DNA of 64,000 nt from UBA2588 sp002339805 (lineage in GTDB: Bacteria > Chloroflexota > Dehalococcoidia > Lucifugimonadales > UBA3495), in assembly GCA_045562555.1 (NCBI GenBank), contig JBJKVO010000015.1, positions 186,001 through 250,000 on the forward strand, written 5' to 3'. A program made the translations under genes and the position numbers. This document shows, in pieces, positions 35,858 through 45,182 of the stretch. The number at the start of each line of letters is the position of its first letter. The first letter of the stretch is position 1. The notes beneath the pieces are model-generated. The model searched no databases. It saw only the letters and a program-made list of their open reading frames with translations, and had not been told where the DNA came from.

Positions 35858-36865
35858 ATGAATTATCGAACACTCCCAAGAACCAATCTACAGCTCTCCG
35901 AAATCGGATTTGGAGTATGGACAATAGCCACCAATTGGTGGGGTCACATTGAAGATAATGACAAACGCCTACTTTTAGAAAACGCTATTGATTTAGGCAT
36001 CAACTTCTTCGATACAGCCGACACCTACGGGGAGGGATTTGGAGAAGAAGTACTCGCAAAATATATTCCTCATAAACGGCATGATATTGTAATTGCAACC
36101 AAATTTGGCTACGACTTTTATGATAAAACTCCAAGAGTAGGCCACCAGGAACGTCCTCAAAAATTTGAACCAGAATTTATTAAATTCGCTTGCGAACAAA
36201 GCTTGAAAAGATTAAACACTGACTACATTGATTTATACCAATTACATAATCCAAGAATTGACACTATTGAAAAGGACTATGTTTTTGAAACACTGGAAGA
36301 ACTAAAATCTGAAGGGAAAATCCTTCATTACGGATCCGCCTTAGGACCAGATATAGGTTGGTATGAAGAAGGCGAAGCCTCGATGATCGAACGCAATGTA
36401 AACTCTTTACAAATAATCTACAGTATTCTAGAACAAGATCCAGCTAGAGCTTTTTTCCCTATTGCTGCCGAAAAAGAAGTAGGACTAATATCAAGAGTTC
36501 CTCATGCGTCAGAAGCCTTGACAGGGAAATATACCGAACCTCCGGTTTTCAAAGAAGGAGACCACAGATCTCATCGTCGTATTGAATGGCTGCAATGGGC
36601 TCTACAAAGAGTTGAAAAAATCGACTTTATTCACGGAGAAGACATTGGCCGAACTTTAAGTCAAGCTGCAATCCTGTTCTGTCTCAAACAACCAGCGATA
36701 GTTAGTGTATTGCCCAATATTACAAATCTGGAAGACTTAAATCATTTTATAGGGTCACTAGATTGTCCTCTATTCACAACACAAGAAGACGATGAAATAC
36801 TAGAACTCTGGAACAGTGATTTCAAATCTCAAGGCGAAGAGGAACAAAACCTAACAGAAGTCTAA
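35858..36865 (+). CDS. Aldo-keto reductase
   Basis: The 335-residue TIM-barrel oxidoreductase has GFGVWTI, the Asp-Tyr pair in FDTADTYGEG (about 47-56), the Lys in IATKFGYD (about 78) and the His in LYQLHNP (about 126). It reduces aldehydes or ketones with NADPH. The C-terminal nucleotide-binding region VVSVLPNITNLEDL-like stretch is present. The substrate is unknown. It ends two bases from the convergent epimerase-like gene. Confidence 0.92.
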   Translation: MNYRTLPRTNLQLSEIGFGVWTIATNWWGHIEDNDKRLLLENAIDLGINFFDTADTYGEGFGEEVLAKYIPHKRHDIVIATKFGYDFYDKTPRVGHQERPQKFEPEFIKFACEQSLKRLNTDYIDLYQLHNPRIDTIEKDYVFETLEELKSEGKILHYGSALGPDIGWYEEGEASMIERNVNSLQIIYSILEQDPARAFFPIAAEKEVGLISRVPHASEALTGKYTEPPVFKEGDHRSHRRIEWLQWALQRVEKIDFIHGEDIGRTLSQAAILFCLKQPAIVSVLPNITNLEDLNHFIGSLDCPLFTTQEDDEILELWNSDFKSQGEEEQNLTEV

Positions 36866-36866
36866 A

Positions 36867-37919
36867 CTACCTTTTCCTGATAATTCTCAGAAACCACTTA
36901 CCTAAACCCTTCTCCGTATGTGTATCTGCAGGCATATCACCATCTGATATAAAAACCTCCATGTCCCTAACTTCGTTAGAGTACAAATAATCTATCACCG
37001 CTTCCGCAGAAGTGAATTTAGGAGTAAACCCAAAATAATCTGTTACTTTTGATGTTGCCAAAACAATAGGATGCCTAAATAACGACCATTCATAATAATT
37101 CAATTTATGAAAAGTCAAAATTCTGACTATTAAATTGACGGCAATAAATGGTAAAGCTTTAGGGAAGGACCAAATTTTTCTTTCAACAATATTAGAAAAT
37201 TCTTTAGGTAACACAACACCTTTGGAAGCCACGTTAAATGTCCCAGTTGCTTCAGTATCTAAAACAACATTAAGCGAATCAATAAAATCATATTCATGGG
37301 TGAACTGAATTGGATAAGAGTTGATAACTGACATGCGTTGCCAATAATTTGATTCAACTAAGTATTTTACATTTGATGATGGACCCAGTATTGTGGCAGG
37401 CCTCAACACAGTCATACCAATCTGTGAATTTTCGGATATATATTCTTCTATTTTTTTTTCAGATAATCGCTCTTCACACTCATTTTCAAAATTCAAATTT
37501 CCTAAGTCTTCTTCCCCTAATGTTCGCCACAAACTTTTTACTGGCGAATATACACAGGAAGAGCTTATATAAATCAAATGTTCAATATCTGAATTATCAC
37601 ATGAATCAATTAACGCATTCACCAATTTATCAGATATGCTTTCAATCTGAGTTCCATTCGCTTTCCAGTGACTACATCCTATATCACCAAAATGTATTAA
37701 CACATTGACTTTATGTTCTCTTAAAGCAGAATAATAAGACTTTTCGATATCCTGCTTTACCGTAACCATATTTCTAACAGCAACAGGTTTTAATCCTTCA
37801 CAGATCACCACTATTTTAGAATACTGGCCAGACTTATCCAAATTTTGTAAAAATCTCTCTACGTACGGATTACGTCCAGCTACAATACCCAATACGATTG
37901 ATTTTTTTTCAACCATCAT
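36867..37919 (-). CDS. NAD(P)-dependent epimerase-like protein, divergent
   Basis: The 350-residue protein follows the extended short-chain dehydrogenase plan: a beta strand and loop IVLGIVAGRNPYV, a YISSSCVYSP strand, TVLRPATILGPSS and a terminal substrate domain. The glycine-rich loop is poor and I do not see a Tyr-xxx-Lys catalytic pair where expected, so it may not be an active epimerase. Its ATG lies within the last four bases of the polyprenyl synthase gene, which suggests translational coupling and a role in isoprenoid or lipid-glycan metabolism. Confidence 0.65.
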   Translation of the reverse strand: MMVEKKSIVLGIVAGRNPYVERFLQNLDKSGQYSKIVVICEGLKPVAVRNMVTVKQDIEKSYYSALREHKVNVLIHFGDIGCSHWKANGTQIESISDKLVNALIDSCDNSDIEHLIYISSSCVYSPVKSLWRTLGEEDLGNLNFENECEERLSEKKIEEYISENSQIGMTVLRPATILGPSSNVKYLVESNYWQRMSVINSYPIQFTHEYDFIDSLNVVLDTEATGTFNVASKGVVLPKEFSNIVERKIWSFPKALPFIAVNLIVRILTFHKLNYYEWSLFRHPIVLATSKVTDYFGFTPKFTSAEAVIDYLYSNEVRDMEVFISDGDMPADTHTEKGLGKWFLRIIRKR

Positions 37920-38926
37920 TTAACTCTTGTAGCCAAAAAATCAATCAAATAATTTATTTCTTCTCGTGCCCAATCCGGTATATTAATATCACATACGCTT
38001 TTCTTTGCTCTTCCAGAAATATCATCAATGAAATTCAGAGCAGCTTGTCGGCTACCAGAGTTTTCTAAAATGATCATAACAGATGCGACATCTCTATCAT
38101 TCAACACTTCTTTACCGTATAACTCTGTCAGTTTTTTATAATTTGATCGCGAGCTGTTAGCGAAACCATAGACCACGGGATAGGATTTCTTTTTCCTGTA
38201 TATATCGCCTCCTATAGGCTTGCCGGTAATTTCCGGATCTCCCCACACACCCAGGTAATCATCTCTAATCTGAAATGCTTGTCCCAGTAAGAAACCGATT
38301 TCTTCAAATTTGCTAGCAAATTCAAGGTTTTTCGTGGCTGAAAGCGCGCCCATAACAATTGAACTCTGAATGAGAGCTCCTGTCTTACCTGCAATCATAC
38401 CTAAGTATCTCTCAACACTTACGTCATTTGTAGACTCAAAAGACAAATCTTCGCATTGTCCTATGATCATACTGATATATGCATTTGTAAGCACTTTTGA
38501 TATAGCTATATTGTATTCATTTGAAAATTCGCCCTGAAAATTCGCTATATCTCCCAGGGTATGTAACGTATTACCTGAAACCAAAGCTTTAGAAATACCC
38601 CATAGATGCCAAACAGTTTCTCTATGACGTCTCTCAATATCATTATCTTGAATATCATCATGAATCAATGAAAAATTATGTATCAATTCCAGTGAAACCG
38701 CCGCATCAATGCATTCATTAACGTCACCCCCTAAAGCTTCACAAGTAAACAAACACAAAGTAGGACGTAAGCACTTCCCCATATTCTTAGCGGGGTCGAT
38801 CTTATGGCCTTCTGCATCTGTAAATCCCAGATGATAAGAATGAATATCAAACAATTCCATGTTATTTTTAAACGGTACTATGGACCCCAATCCCTCTATA
38901 ATCCTAGACTCATATCTATCAAACAT
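37916..38926 (-). CDS. Polyprenyl (geranylgeranyl-type) diphosphate synthase
   Basis: The trans-isoprenyl synthase has the first Asp-rich motif DDIQD (in HDDIQDND) and the second motif as DDYLG followed by VWGDPEITGKP. The DDxxG form is common in IdsA-type synthases. Tyr and Leu residues before the first motif fit a C20-range product, but chain length is a guess. I chose the ATG at 38926 (336 residues), which has AAAGGA upstream. A TTG at 38956 would add ten residues. Confidence 0.9.
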   Translation of the reverse strand: MFDRYESRIIEGLGSIVPFKNNMELFDIHSYHLGFTDAEGHKIDPAKNMGKCLRPTLCLFTCEALGGDVNECIDAAVSLELIHNFSLIHDDIQDNDIERRHRETVWHLWGISKALVSGNTLHTLGDIANFQGEFSNEYNIAISKVLTNAYISMIIGQCEDLSFESTNDVSVERYLGMIAGKTGALIQSSIVMGALSATKNLEFASKFEEIGFLLGQAFQIRDDYLGVWGDPEITGKPIGGDIYRKKKSYPVVYGFANSSRSNYKKLTELYGKEVLNDRDVASVMIILENSGSRQAALNFIDDISGRAKKSVCDINIPDWAREEINYLIDFLATRVK

Positions 38927-38958
38927 TGGAGGGATTCCTTTTAGCTTAACGTTCAAAA

Positions 38959-38970
38959 TAAGGCGCCTTA
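38959..38970. promoter_or_regulatory. Perfect 12-base palindrome between divergent genes
   Basis: TAAGGCGCCTTA sits between the polyprenyl synthase gene (minus) and the Lrp-domain gene (plus). It is GC-rich against its surroundings and has no loop, so a protein-binding site is more likely than a hairpin. Confidence 0.35.
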
Positions 38971-39096
38971 ATATAAAATGCGTGCAAAATATCGATATCC
39001 ATTAGAAAATCGTAGCAAAAGGAATTTTCATATGTCAAGAAACAAATACAGACATCCAGTGTATAATCACAATATAAAATTATTTTGAGGTTTACG

Positions 39097-39333
39097 ATGT
39101 TAGCAAAAGCATACCTCCTTATTGAAACAGCAGTGGGAAAAACACGAGAAGTAGCCGATATACTACATTCCTTAAACGGAATAAGTAATGTGGATGTAGT
39201 AACTGGTCCTTATGATATTATCGCAACAATAGAAGCTGACGACATGGCTATAATTGGCGGGATAGTAACTGAAAAAATCCATACTATTGAAGGTGTGGTT
39301 AGAACCGTAACATGCGTCGCAGTCGGTCACTGA
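39097..39333 (+). CDS. Stand-alone Lrp/AsnC ligand-binding (RAM) domain protein
   Basis: The 78-residue protein consists only of the RAM domain of Lrp/AsnC regulators, with KAYLLIETAVGKTREVADIL at the start and VDVVTGPYDIIATIEAD in the middle, and lacks the helix-turn-helix. Such proteins sense amino acids and modify partner regulators or enzymes. I chose the ATG at 39097 because TGAGG lies just before it. A TTG at 39085 is the alternative. It sits before an acyl-CoA dehydrogenase. Confidence 0.82.
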   Translation: MLAKAYLLIETAVGKTREVADILHSLNGISNVDVVTGPYDIIATIEADDMAIIGGIVTEKIHTIEGVVRTVTCVAVGH

Positions 39334-39358
39334 ACTAACAACACGAAAAGGAATAATA

Positions 39359-40537
39359 GTGGACTTCAATTTTACAAATGAAGACTTAACATTTAGAAAC
39401 GAATTAAGAGAATTCGTAGACCAAGAATTGCCTGCCACTTGGGAAGGTTTAGGAAGATGGCCAGAAAATTGGGACTGGGATAAAACCCTAGATTTCAGGC
39501 GCAAATTAGCAGACAAAGGCTGGCTAACAATGCACTGGCCGAAAGAATACGGAGGATTAGACGTATCCCCCATAAGAACTGCTATATACAATGAAGAATT
39601 AGCCTACCTTAGGGCCCCTGGTAGAGACATATTTGGCGTACGTATGTTCGCACCAACTCTTATGGTCCATGGCTCCGAAGAACAAAAAGAGCAATTCCTT
39701 CCTCCCGTTGCTAGAGGAGAGGTCCAATGGTGTCAAGGTTATAGTGAGCCAGAATCTGGTTCAGATCTTGCATCTTTGAGCACTAGAGCTGTGCTAGACG
39801 GAGATGAATACGTCATAAACGGCTCTAAAATATGGACTACTCTAGCACATAGGGCAGATTGGATTATGTGTTTAGCTCGGACAGATCTAGACGCACCAAA
39901 ACACCGAGGCATAAGTTTTATTTTAGTAGATATGAAAACGCCCGGAATAGAAGTCCGTCCAATCAAGGATATGACTGCAGGAAGCGAATTTAACCAAGTA
40001 ATATTCGATAATGTAAGAGTTCCCGCTAGGAATGTCGTAGGAGAAGTCAATCGAGGTTGGTATGTAGCAGTAACCTTGTTAGACTTTGAACGCTCCGGAA
40101 TCGATTACTCAGCGATAGGAAGGCGATTATTAGATGATATGACATCCTACGCAGAGGAGACAATCTCAACGGGCGGATCAAAATTAATCGATTTGCATTG
40201 GGTAAAAGACCTATTATCGCAACGATATATGGAATGTGAAGTGGCCAGACTTATGGCATATAACGTAGCTTATATGCAGGAGCAGGGACTTATTCCCACA
40301 AAAGAAGCATCAATCAGTAAGGTTTTTGGAAGTGAAACATTACAGAAGGTAACAAATTCCTGTCTGGAAATCCTAGGTCCAGTTGGCACTTTAAAGAAAG
40401 ATGATCCCTACTCTCCACTATTAGGCAGAATCCAAGAAAACTGGATGATCAGTTTTTCACACAAAATAGCAGCAGGCACTTCAGAGGTGCAAAGAAATAT
40501 AATAGCCGGTAGGGGCCTAGAACTGCCCAGGGGTTAA
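39359..40537 (+). CDS. Acyl-CoA dehydrogenase
   Basis: The 392-residue flavoenzyme has an all-helical N-domain, the FAD-binding middle domain motif YSEPESGSDLAS with GSKIWTT (about 140-165), and the C-terminal AAGTSEVQRNIIAGRGL stretch. It would oxidise a branched or unusual acyl-CoA rather than a plain fatty acid. The start is GTG. The stop overlaps that of the convergent HTH gene by four bases (TTAA). Confidence 0.92.
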   Translation: MDFNFTNEDLTFRNELREFVDQELPATWEGLGRWPENWDWDKTLDFRRKLADKGWLTMHWPKEYGGLDVSPIRTAIYNEELAYLRAPGRDIFGVRMFAPTLMVHGSEEQKEQFLPPVARGEVQWCQGYSEPESGSDLASLSTRAVLDGDEYVINGSKIWTTLAHRADWIMCLARTDLDAPKHRGISFILVDMKTPGIEVRPIKDMTAGSEFNQVIFDNVRVPARNVVGEVNRGWYVAVTLLDFERSGIDYSAIGRRLLDDMTSYAEETISTGGSKLIDLHWVKDLLSQRYMECEVARLMAYNVAYMQEQGLIPTKEASISKVFGSETLQKVTNSCLEILGPVGTLKKDDPYSPLLGRIQENWMISFSHKIAAGTSEVQRNIIAGRGLELPRG

Positions 40538-40866
40538 ACTGTTGCTGCGAAAATCTCTAATTCTTTTGGGTCAACGTCCAAATTAGAATCTTTAAATCTT
40601 CTCATGATTCTAAAAATTGTCCTTACTGTCACATCAAATTTTAGTGCTGCTTCTTCTACCGACAGATCTTCTTTTTGCATAGCTCGAATAACTTTCAGAT
40701 CTTTCGCTAGCCTTTGACATTTTTGGAACCATACAGGGTCATCATATTTACATTGAGGCAAAGGACAAGTCAGACAAGATGTAGATATTTCACATCCCGT
40801 ATCTTCATAATGAAAAAACTCCTGAGAGCCTTCAAATCCTTTTACACTATTGTCAAAAGTCGTCAT
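40534..40866 (-). CDS. Small HTH regulator with four-Cys cluster
   Basis: The 110-residue protein has a four-Cys set near its N-terminus (GCEISTSCLTCPLPQC, about residues 24-39) and a C-terminal helix-turn-helix (EEAALKFDVTVRTIFRIMRRF, about 75-95). The Cys pattern could bind zinc or an Fe-S cluster, so a redox- or iron-sensing regulator is possible. An 8-13-8 inverted repeat lies 26-54 bases upstream of its start and may be its own operator. It is an unassigned family to me. Confidence 0.65.
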   Translation of the reverse strand: MTTFDNSVKGFEGSQEFFHYEDTGCEISTSCLTCPLPQCKYDDPVWFQKCQRLAKDLKVIRAMQKEDLSVEEAALKFDVTVRTIFRIMRRFKDSNLDVDPKELEIFAATV

Positions 40867-40891
40867 ACCTCACACCTCCACAAAATTCATA

Positions 40892-40920
40892 TATCTATCC
40901 TCTAATCATTGAGATAGATA
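40892..40920. promoter_or_regulatory. Candidate operator of the four-Cys regulator
   Basis: Perfect 8-base arms TATCTATC and GATAGATA are 13 bases apart, a centre-to-centre distance of 21 bases, two helical turns. It lies where the minus-strand promoter of the four-Cys HTH gene should be, and faces the enoyl-CoA hydratase gene on the plus strand. Confidence 0.55.
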
Positions 40921-41074
40921 CAACCACCAAAATACTCTTGCGCATACTATGCCCGTTATGTCTACTAGGGTGCAATAAATATCAATACATGTTTGGCCTG
41001 TTTTCCCATATATTGCGTATAAAGGTGTTAAAATTCGCATATATGGTAGTTTTCCAATAAATTTGAGGTATTCT

Positions 41075-41908
41075 ATGAGTAATTATGAAACTATGTCTTA
41101 CACTAGAAACGGGAAAATAGGATATATAACGTTCAATCGACCCAAGTCTTTAAATGCAGTGAATTTTCAATTCGAACAAGATTTTCATGACTCTCTTCTG
41201 GAGTTCGATTTAGATGATAATGCATGGGTAGTGATTGTCTCTGGAACTGGAAGATGTTTTTGTGCTGGAGCTGACATAAAGCAAAAGTTCAATGAAATGA
41301 CTCCTGCACAAAGAGCCAACAGAACTAAAGGAGCTAACCCAGAAAGCTATCTAGGAAGAACAGTAAACTGGAAACCCGTAATTACAGCAGTACACGGGTA
41401 TGCCCTGGGCGCAGGAATGCTTATCGCCGCAGAAAGTGATCTTGTAGTGGCATCAACAGAAGCTCAATTTGGAATCACTGAAACCAAGCGCGGCCTACCG
41501 GGGGGGCACGTATGGGCAAAAATGAATTCCTTCATGCCTTCCAAAGTCATTACTGAAATGTTAATAACCGGAGAACCTCTGTACGCTAAACGTCTTTATG
41601 ATTTAGGGTTCATCAACCGCCTAGTAAATTCTCAAGAAGTCATTTCGTCTGATTTGAACCCAGAACAAGTCAATAACCAAATACTTAACCTTGTGTTAGC
41701 TGAAGCTGAAAAATTAGCCAATTTGATTGTAGATACCCCCCCATTAGCAGCCAGGTCTGGAGTCCGGCTGTCACGAAATCAATGGATTATTCCGGCCATT
41801 AATGCAGACTTATATCTACAACCATTAAACTTACACGACACTGAAGACTTTCAAGAAGCTACTAAGTCGTTTATAGAGAAACGCCCGCCTAATTACCAAG
41901 CAAAATAA
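41075..41908 (+). CDS. Enoyl-CoA hydratase/isomerase
   Basis: The 277-residue crotonase-fold protein shows the oxyanion-hole pair GRCFCAGADIK and HGYALGAGM, with a later FGITETKRGLPGG segment carrying one acidic residue near the usual catalytic position. It would hydrate or isomerise an enoyl-CoA. I chose the ATG at 41075, which follows TGAGG, over a TTG at 41063. It ends two bases from the convergent YqeK-like gene. Confidence 0.9.
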   Translation: MSNYETMSYTRNGKIGYITFNRPKSLNAVNFQFEQDFHDSLLEFDLDDNAWVVIVSGTGRCFCAGADIKQKFNEMTPAQRANRTKGANPESYLGRTVNWKPVITAVHGYALGAGMLIAAESDLVVASTEAQFGITETKRGLPGGHVWAKMNSFMPSKVITEMLITGEPLYAKRLYDLGFINRLVNSQEVISSDLNPEQVNNQILNLVLAEAEKLANLIVDTPPLAARSGVRLSRNQWIIPAINADLYLQPLNLHDTEDFQEATKSFIEKRPPNYQAK

Positions 41909-41909
41909 C

Positions 41910-42479
41910 TCAATTTTTGGAAAATAGATTTCTGGAAGTTAACATTTGAGGATGAACTAGCTTCCCTTGATTCACCAGCGAAATAATTTCTCTATCTAAA
42001 AATTCCTTCATTGCATTACCGAGATTTTTAGATGCCAAATCATGTAATAGGCGCTGATACGGATATCTTGTGTTTTTAACCGGATCCAACTTATCTGCCA
42101 AAAACACAATTTTTCCTACATCATTCAACTCGTAATTCCCCGTAGTGTGCCAAAATACAGCCTCATAAATAGATTCATTAAAAGGCTCCATATGTTGAGA
42201 CAAAATTTTAGCCCCCACAGGACCATGCAATAACATTGGAATTTCTATTTCAATATCACATACAGGTAAATCAAAATCATACGCTAGCTCAAGTAATTTT
42301 TCTGGAGGGGTGAGCCTGCAAATATCATGTCCTTTGGCACTCAAATATACTTCATTAGTATTTGCCCCATGGATTTCTGATAGCTCTAGAGCTATATCCA
42401 CAACAGTATGGATATGGGATTTCATCCCATTAGGAAAATCACTAATGGCTTCGTCTATAAAGTGCTCAAGTGAGTCCAC
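41910..42479 (-). CDS. YqeK-like HD-domain hydrolase, probable Ap4A hydrolase
   Basis: The 189-residue HD-domain protein has the YqeK motif order: His in HIHTVVDIA, GHDICR, MLLHGPVGAK, FWHTTGNYE and ADKLDP, which supply the metal ligands. YqeK enzymes split Ap4A symmetrically into two ADP. The next gene upstream encodes a HIT protein, another Ap4A-type enzyme. The start lies seven bases after the HIT gene ends. Confidence 0.85.
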   Translation of the reverse strand: MDSLEHFIDEAISDFPNGMKSHIHTVVDIALELSEIHGANTNEVYLSAKGHDICRLTPPEKLLELAYDFDLPVCDIEIEIPMLLHGPVGAKILSQHMEPFNESIYEAVFWHTTGNYELNDVGKIVFLADKLDPVKNTRYPYQRLLHDLASKNLGNAMKEFLDREIISLVNQGKLVHPQMLTSRNLFSKN

Positions 42480-42485
42480 AGAATT

Positions 42486-42827
42486 TTAGCCCATAGCAGC
42501 AAGTGGCTGCCCTCCAATCAAATGTAAGTGTGAATGAGCTATCTGTTGTCCTGCATCATCTCCTTGGTTCATTACAAGCCTATATCCACTATTAGTTATT
42601 CCTTCTCTACGAGCCATTTCTTCCGCTACTACAAATAAATGACCCATAATAGGAATCTGCCCAGGCCCTATATATGCTAGCGACTTAAGACACATTACAG
42701 GGATAATTAACAAATGGACTTTTGCTTGGGGGTTAATATCTTTTATAACTATCACTTTGTCATCTTTGTAAATGACACTGTCACTAGTGATATCTCTAAC
42801 TATATTACAAAACACGCATTCAGCCAT
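42486..42827 (-). CDS. HIT family nucleotide hydrolase
   Basis: The 113-residue protein starts CVFCNIV and carries the HIT triad as HSHLHLIGG near the C-terminus, with NQGDDAGQQIAH before it. HIT proteins hydrolyse or transfer dinucleotide polyphosphates or adenylated substrates. The call to family is firm, the substrate is not known. It lies between an acyl-CoA dehydrogenase and the YqeK-like gene on the minus strand. Confidence 0.93.
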   Translation of the reverse strand: MAECVFCNIVRDITSDSVIYKDDKVIVIKDINPQAKVHLLIIPVMCLKSLAYIGPGQIPIMGHLFVVAEEMARREGITNSGYRLVMNQGDDAGQQIAHSHLHLIGGQPLAAMG

Positions 42828-42829
42828 AA

Positions 42830-43948
42830 TTATCCTCTACTTATATTGAAATATTTTTCTTTATGATAATGATTGTTACCATAAAGTAACTCTTGTGATT
42901 TTAACCATCTAGTATGCATTTGCAAATCATAATCATGAGTAAATCCAATTGCTCCGTGTGATTGGTGAGCTAGCATGCTAATCCTTTGAGTCGCTTCATT
43001 TAACCATGCTTTCGCCATGTGAGCAAAACCCTCTGAATTAATCCCGTTTGCTAATGCCCATGCCGCTTGATAGGCGACATGACGGCTCCCCTCTAGATCA
43101 ATCGCCATATTTGAACAATGATGCTGGATCGCCTGAAAAGTTCCTACAGATCTCCCAAACTGGCTTCTTTGTTTCACATAATCTAAAGTTAAATCCAAGC
43201 AAGATGAAAGGCTTCCGGTCATTTGTAAGCACTTAGCTATCACTCCGCGTATAAATGCCCGGTTGTAAAAAACTTCACCATTATCTATTTCTCCTATAAT
43301 TCGAGATTTTTCCAGGGAAACATTATTTAATGTGACAGAACTATTCTTATCCGAAGACATAAGATCCATAGACTGTATATCAACTCCATCCATGTCAGAG
43401 TCCACAGCAAAAAGAGTTATACCATGCTCACTAGTACGAGCGGGGATAATGATTAATTTTGCAGTCTGGGCGTACGGAACAAATACTTTAGTTCCGTCCA
43501 ATATGTAATTCCCTTCAGACAAAGTTGCATTAGTTTCCACATCCGACCATTCGTAACTGCCTGACTTCTCAGCAAATGCCATTGTTGCTAATAAAGTGCC
43601 ATCACTAATACTAGGCAACCAATTTGACTTTTGTGAATCAGAGCCCGCATCTAAAATAGTCATTCCTGCCAAAACAACTGTGGAAAACAATGGCCCTGGC
43701 ATCAAGTACTTTCCTGTATTCTCTATCAAAACACCTAAATCTAGGAAGTCTCCACCTGTGCCTCCATATTCTTCAGGAATTCCTATGCCAGGCCATCCTT
43801 GACCAACGATTTGCGACCAAAATTCGTCAGTGCAGCCATTGGCATCTTCTTCCATGTCTCTCACAAATTGCATTGAGCATTCCTGATTTAAGAACTCATC
43901 TGAACTGTTCCTGATCATTTGTTGAAATTCTGTTAATCCAAATTCCAT
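42830..43948 (-). CDS. Acyl-CoA dehydrogenase family protein
   Basis: The 372-residue protein has the acyl-CoA dehydrogenase order: IGIPEEYGGTGGDFLDLG (about 54-71), a middle domain with AFAEKSGSYEWSDV, and the C-terminal helices with RSQFGRSVGTFQAIQHHCS. The catalytic base is not obvious, so it could be a paired or non-canonical subunit. It is transcribed before the HIT and YqeK-like genes. Confidence 0.88.
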   Translation of the reverse strand: MEFGLTEFQQMIRNSSDEFLNQECSMQFVRDMEEDANGCTDEFWSQIVGQGWPGIGIPEEYGGTGGDFLDLGVLIENTGKYLMPGPLFSTVVLAGMTILDAGSDSQKSNWLPSISDGTLLATMAFAEKSGSYEWSDVETNATLSEGNYILDGTKVFVPYAQTAKLIIIPARTSEHGITLFAVDSDMDGVDIQSMDLMSSDKNSSVTLNNVSLEKSRIIGEIDNGEVFYNRAFIRGVIAKCLQMTGSLSSCLDLTLDYVKQRSQFGRSVGTFQAIQHHCSNMAIDLEGSRHVAYQAAWALANGINSEGFAHMAKAWLNEATQRISMLAHQSHGAIGFTHDYDLQMHTRWLKSQELLYGNNHYHKEKYFNISRG

Positions 43949-43984
43949 TTATATATACACTCTTTATTAAATTATTGATCTTGT

Positions 43985-45151
43985 TTATAAAGAATTCACA
44001 AATTTATCTAAGTTATTAATCGCTATCTCTATATTTTCTTTAGAATTAGCATAAGACAATCTCACGTACCCTTCACCAAATTCACCGAAAGCAGAGCCAG
44101 CAAGTAATGCGACACCAGCTTCATTTAATGCCCTATCTTCAAATTCGTTGCTAGTTAATCCGGTCTCTGAAATGTTTGGGAAAACATAAAATGCACCTTC
44201 AGGCTCAGGGCATCTAACCCCTTTAATGCTTCGCAAACCTTCCACAATTAAACTTTTCCGTTCGGAAAACTCTTGCGCCATTCCTATCACTTCCTCTTGT
44301 GAACCTTCTAGCGCAGCGATAGCTGCCATCTGAGAAAATGAAGCCGCACAAGATACGCTGTTAACTGCTAATTTCACAATATGGGGGACCAACTCAAGAG
44401 GCATAATCCCATAACCCAATCTCCATCCTGTCATTGCATAACTCTTAGAAAATCCATCTAAGATAATCGTCCTATCTTGCATGTCGTCTAACGACGCTAT
44501 ACTGGAATGATCTCCTTGATACAATATATCTTTATAGATTTCATCAGCCATTACGTATAAATCAGGATATGGCCTGACCATATCAGCTATAGACTTCAAT
44601 TCATCGGCAGATAATGCAGAACCACATGGATTCTCTGGAGAATTCAAAATTATTAAACTAGTTTTATCATTAATTTTCTTTTTTAAGTCATTTAAGTCCG
44701 GATGGTATCCTGACTCTTCTAATAATTGCATAGGCACGGGTTTCGCGCCTGAAAATCTAATCATAGACTCATAAATAGGAAAACCTGGATTTGGATATAT
44801 CACTTCCATTCCTGGTTCTGCTAAAGCAAGAATTACGTAAAACATAATTGGCTTCGCCCCAGGAGTAACAACAACACTGTTAGGATCCGTCTCTAATCCT
44901 CTTACTTTCCTGCTGTTTTCACTTATAGCTTCTCTCAATTGAGGTAAACCCGGGGTCGGTCCATAATGAGTATAGCCGTCTTTGAGGGCCTGCATTCCTG
45001 CTTCAACAATATGGCTTGGAGTGTCAAAGTCTGGCTCTCCAATTTCAAGATGAACTATCTCTTTCCCTTGTGCTTCCAAGTTTCTTGCCTTCATAAGAAC
45101 CTCAAATGCAGTCTCAGTTCCTAAAAGATTCATTCTACTGGCTATCCCCAT
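43985..45151 (-). CDS. Class I/II aminotransferase, aspartate aminotransferase-like
   Basis: The 388-residue PLP enzyme has HLEIGEPDFDTP near the N-terminus, NSPENPCGS (about 170), and the PLP-Lys motif DGFSKSYAMTGWRLGYG (about 235). It probably moves the amino group between aspartate or aromatic amino acids and 2-oxoglutarate. It follows argG by 31 bases on the same strand. Confidence 0.93.
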   Translation of the reverse strand: MGIASRMNLLGTETAFEVLMKARNLEAQGKEIVHLEIGEPDFDTPSHIVEAGMQALKDGYTHYGPTPGLPQLREAISENSRKVRGLETDPNSVVVTPGAKPIMFYVILALAEPGMEVIYPNPGFPIYESMIRFSGAKPVPMQLLEESGYHPDLNDLKKKINDKTSLIILNSPENPCGSALSADELKSIADMVRPYPDLYVMADEIYKDILYQGDHSSIASLDDMQDRTIILDGFSKSYAMTGWRLGYGIMPLELVPHIVKLAVNSVSCAASFSQMAAIAALEGSQEEVIGMAQEFSERKSLIVEGLRSIKGVRCPEPEGAFYVFPNISETGLTSNEFEDRALNEAGVALLAGSAFGEFGEGYVRLSYANSKENIEIAINNLDKFVNSL

Positions 45152-45182
45152 GTGGTACCTTCTCCTTTTACAGTTACATTAC

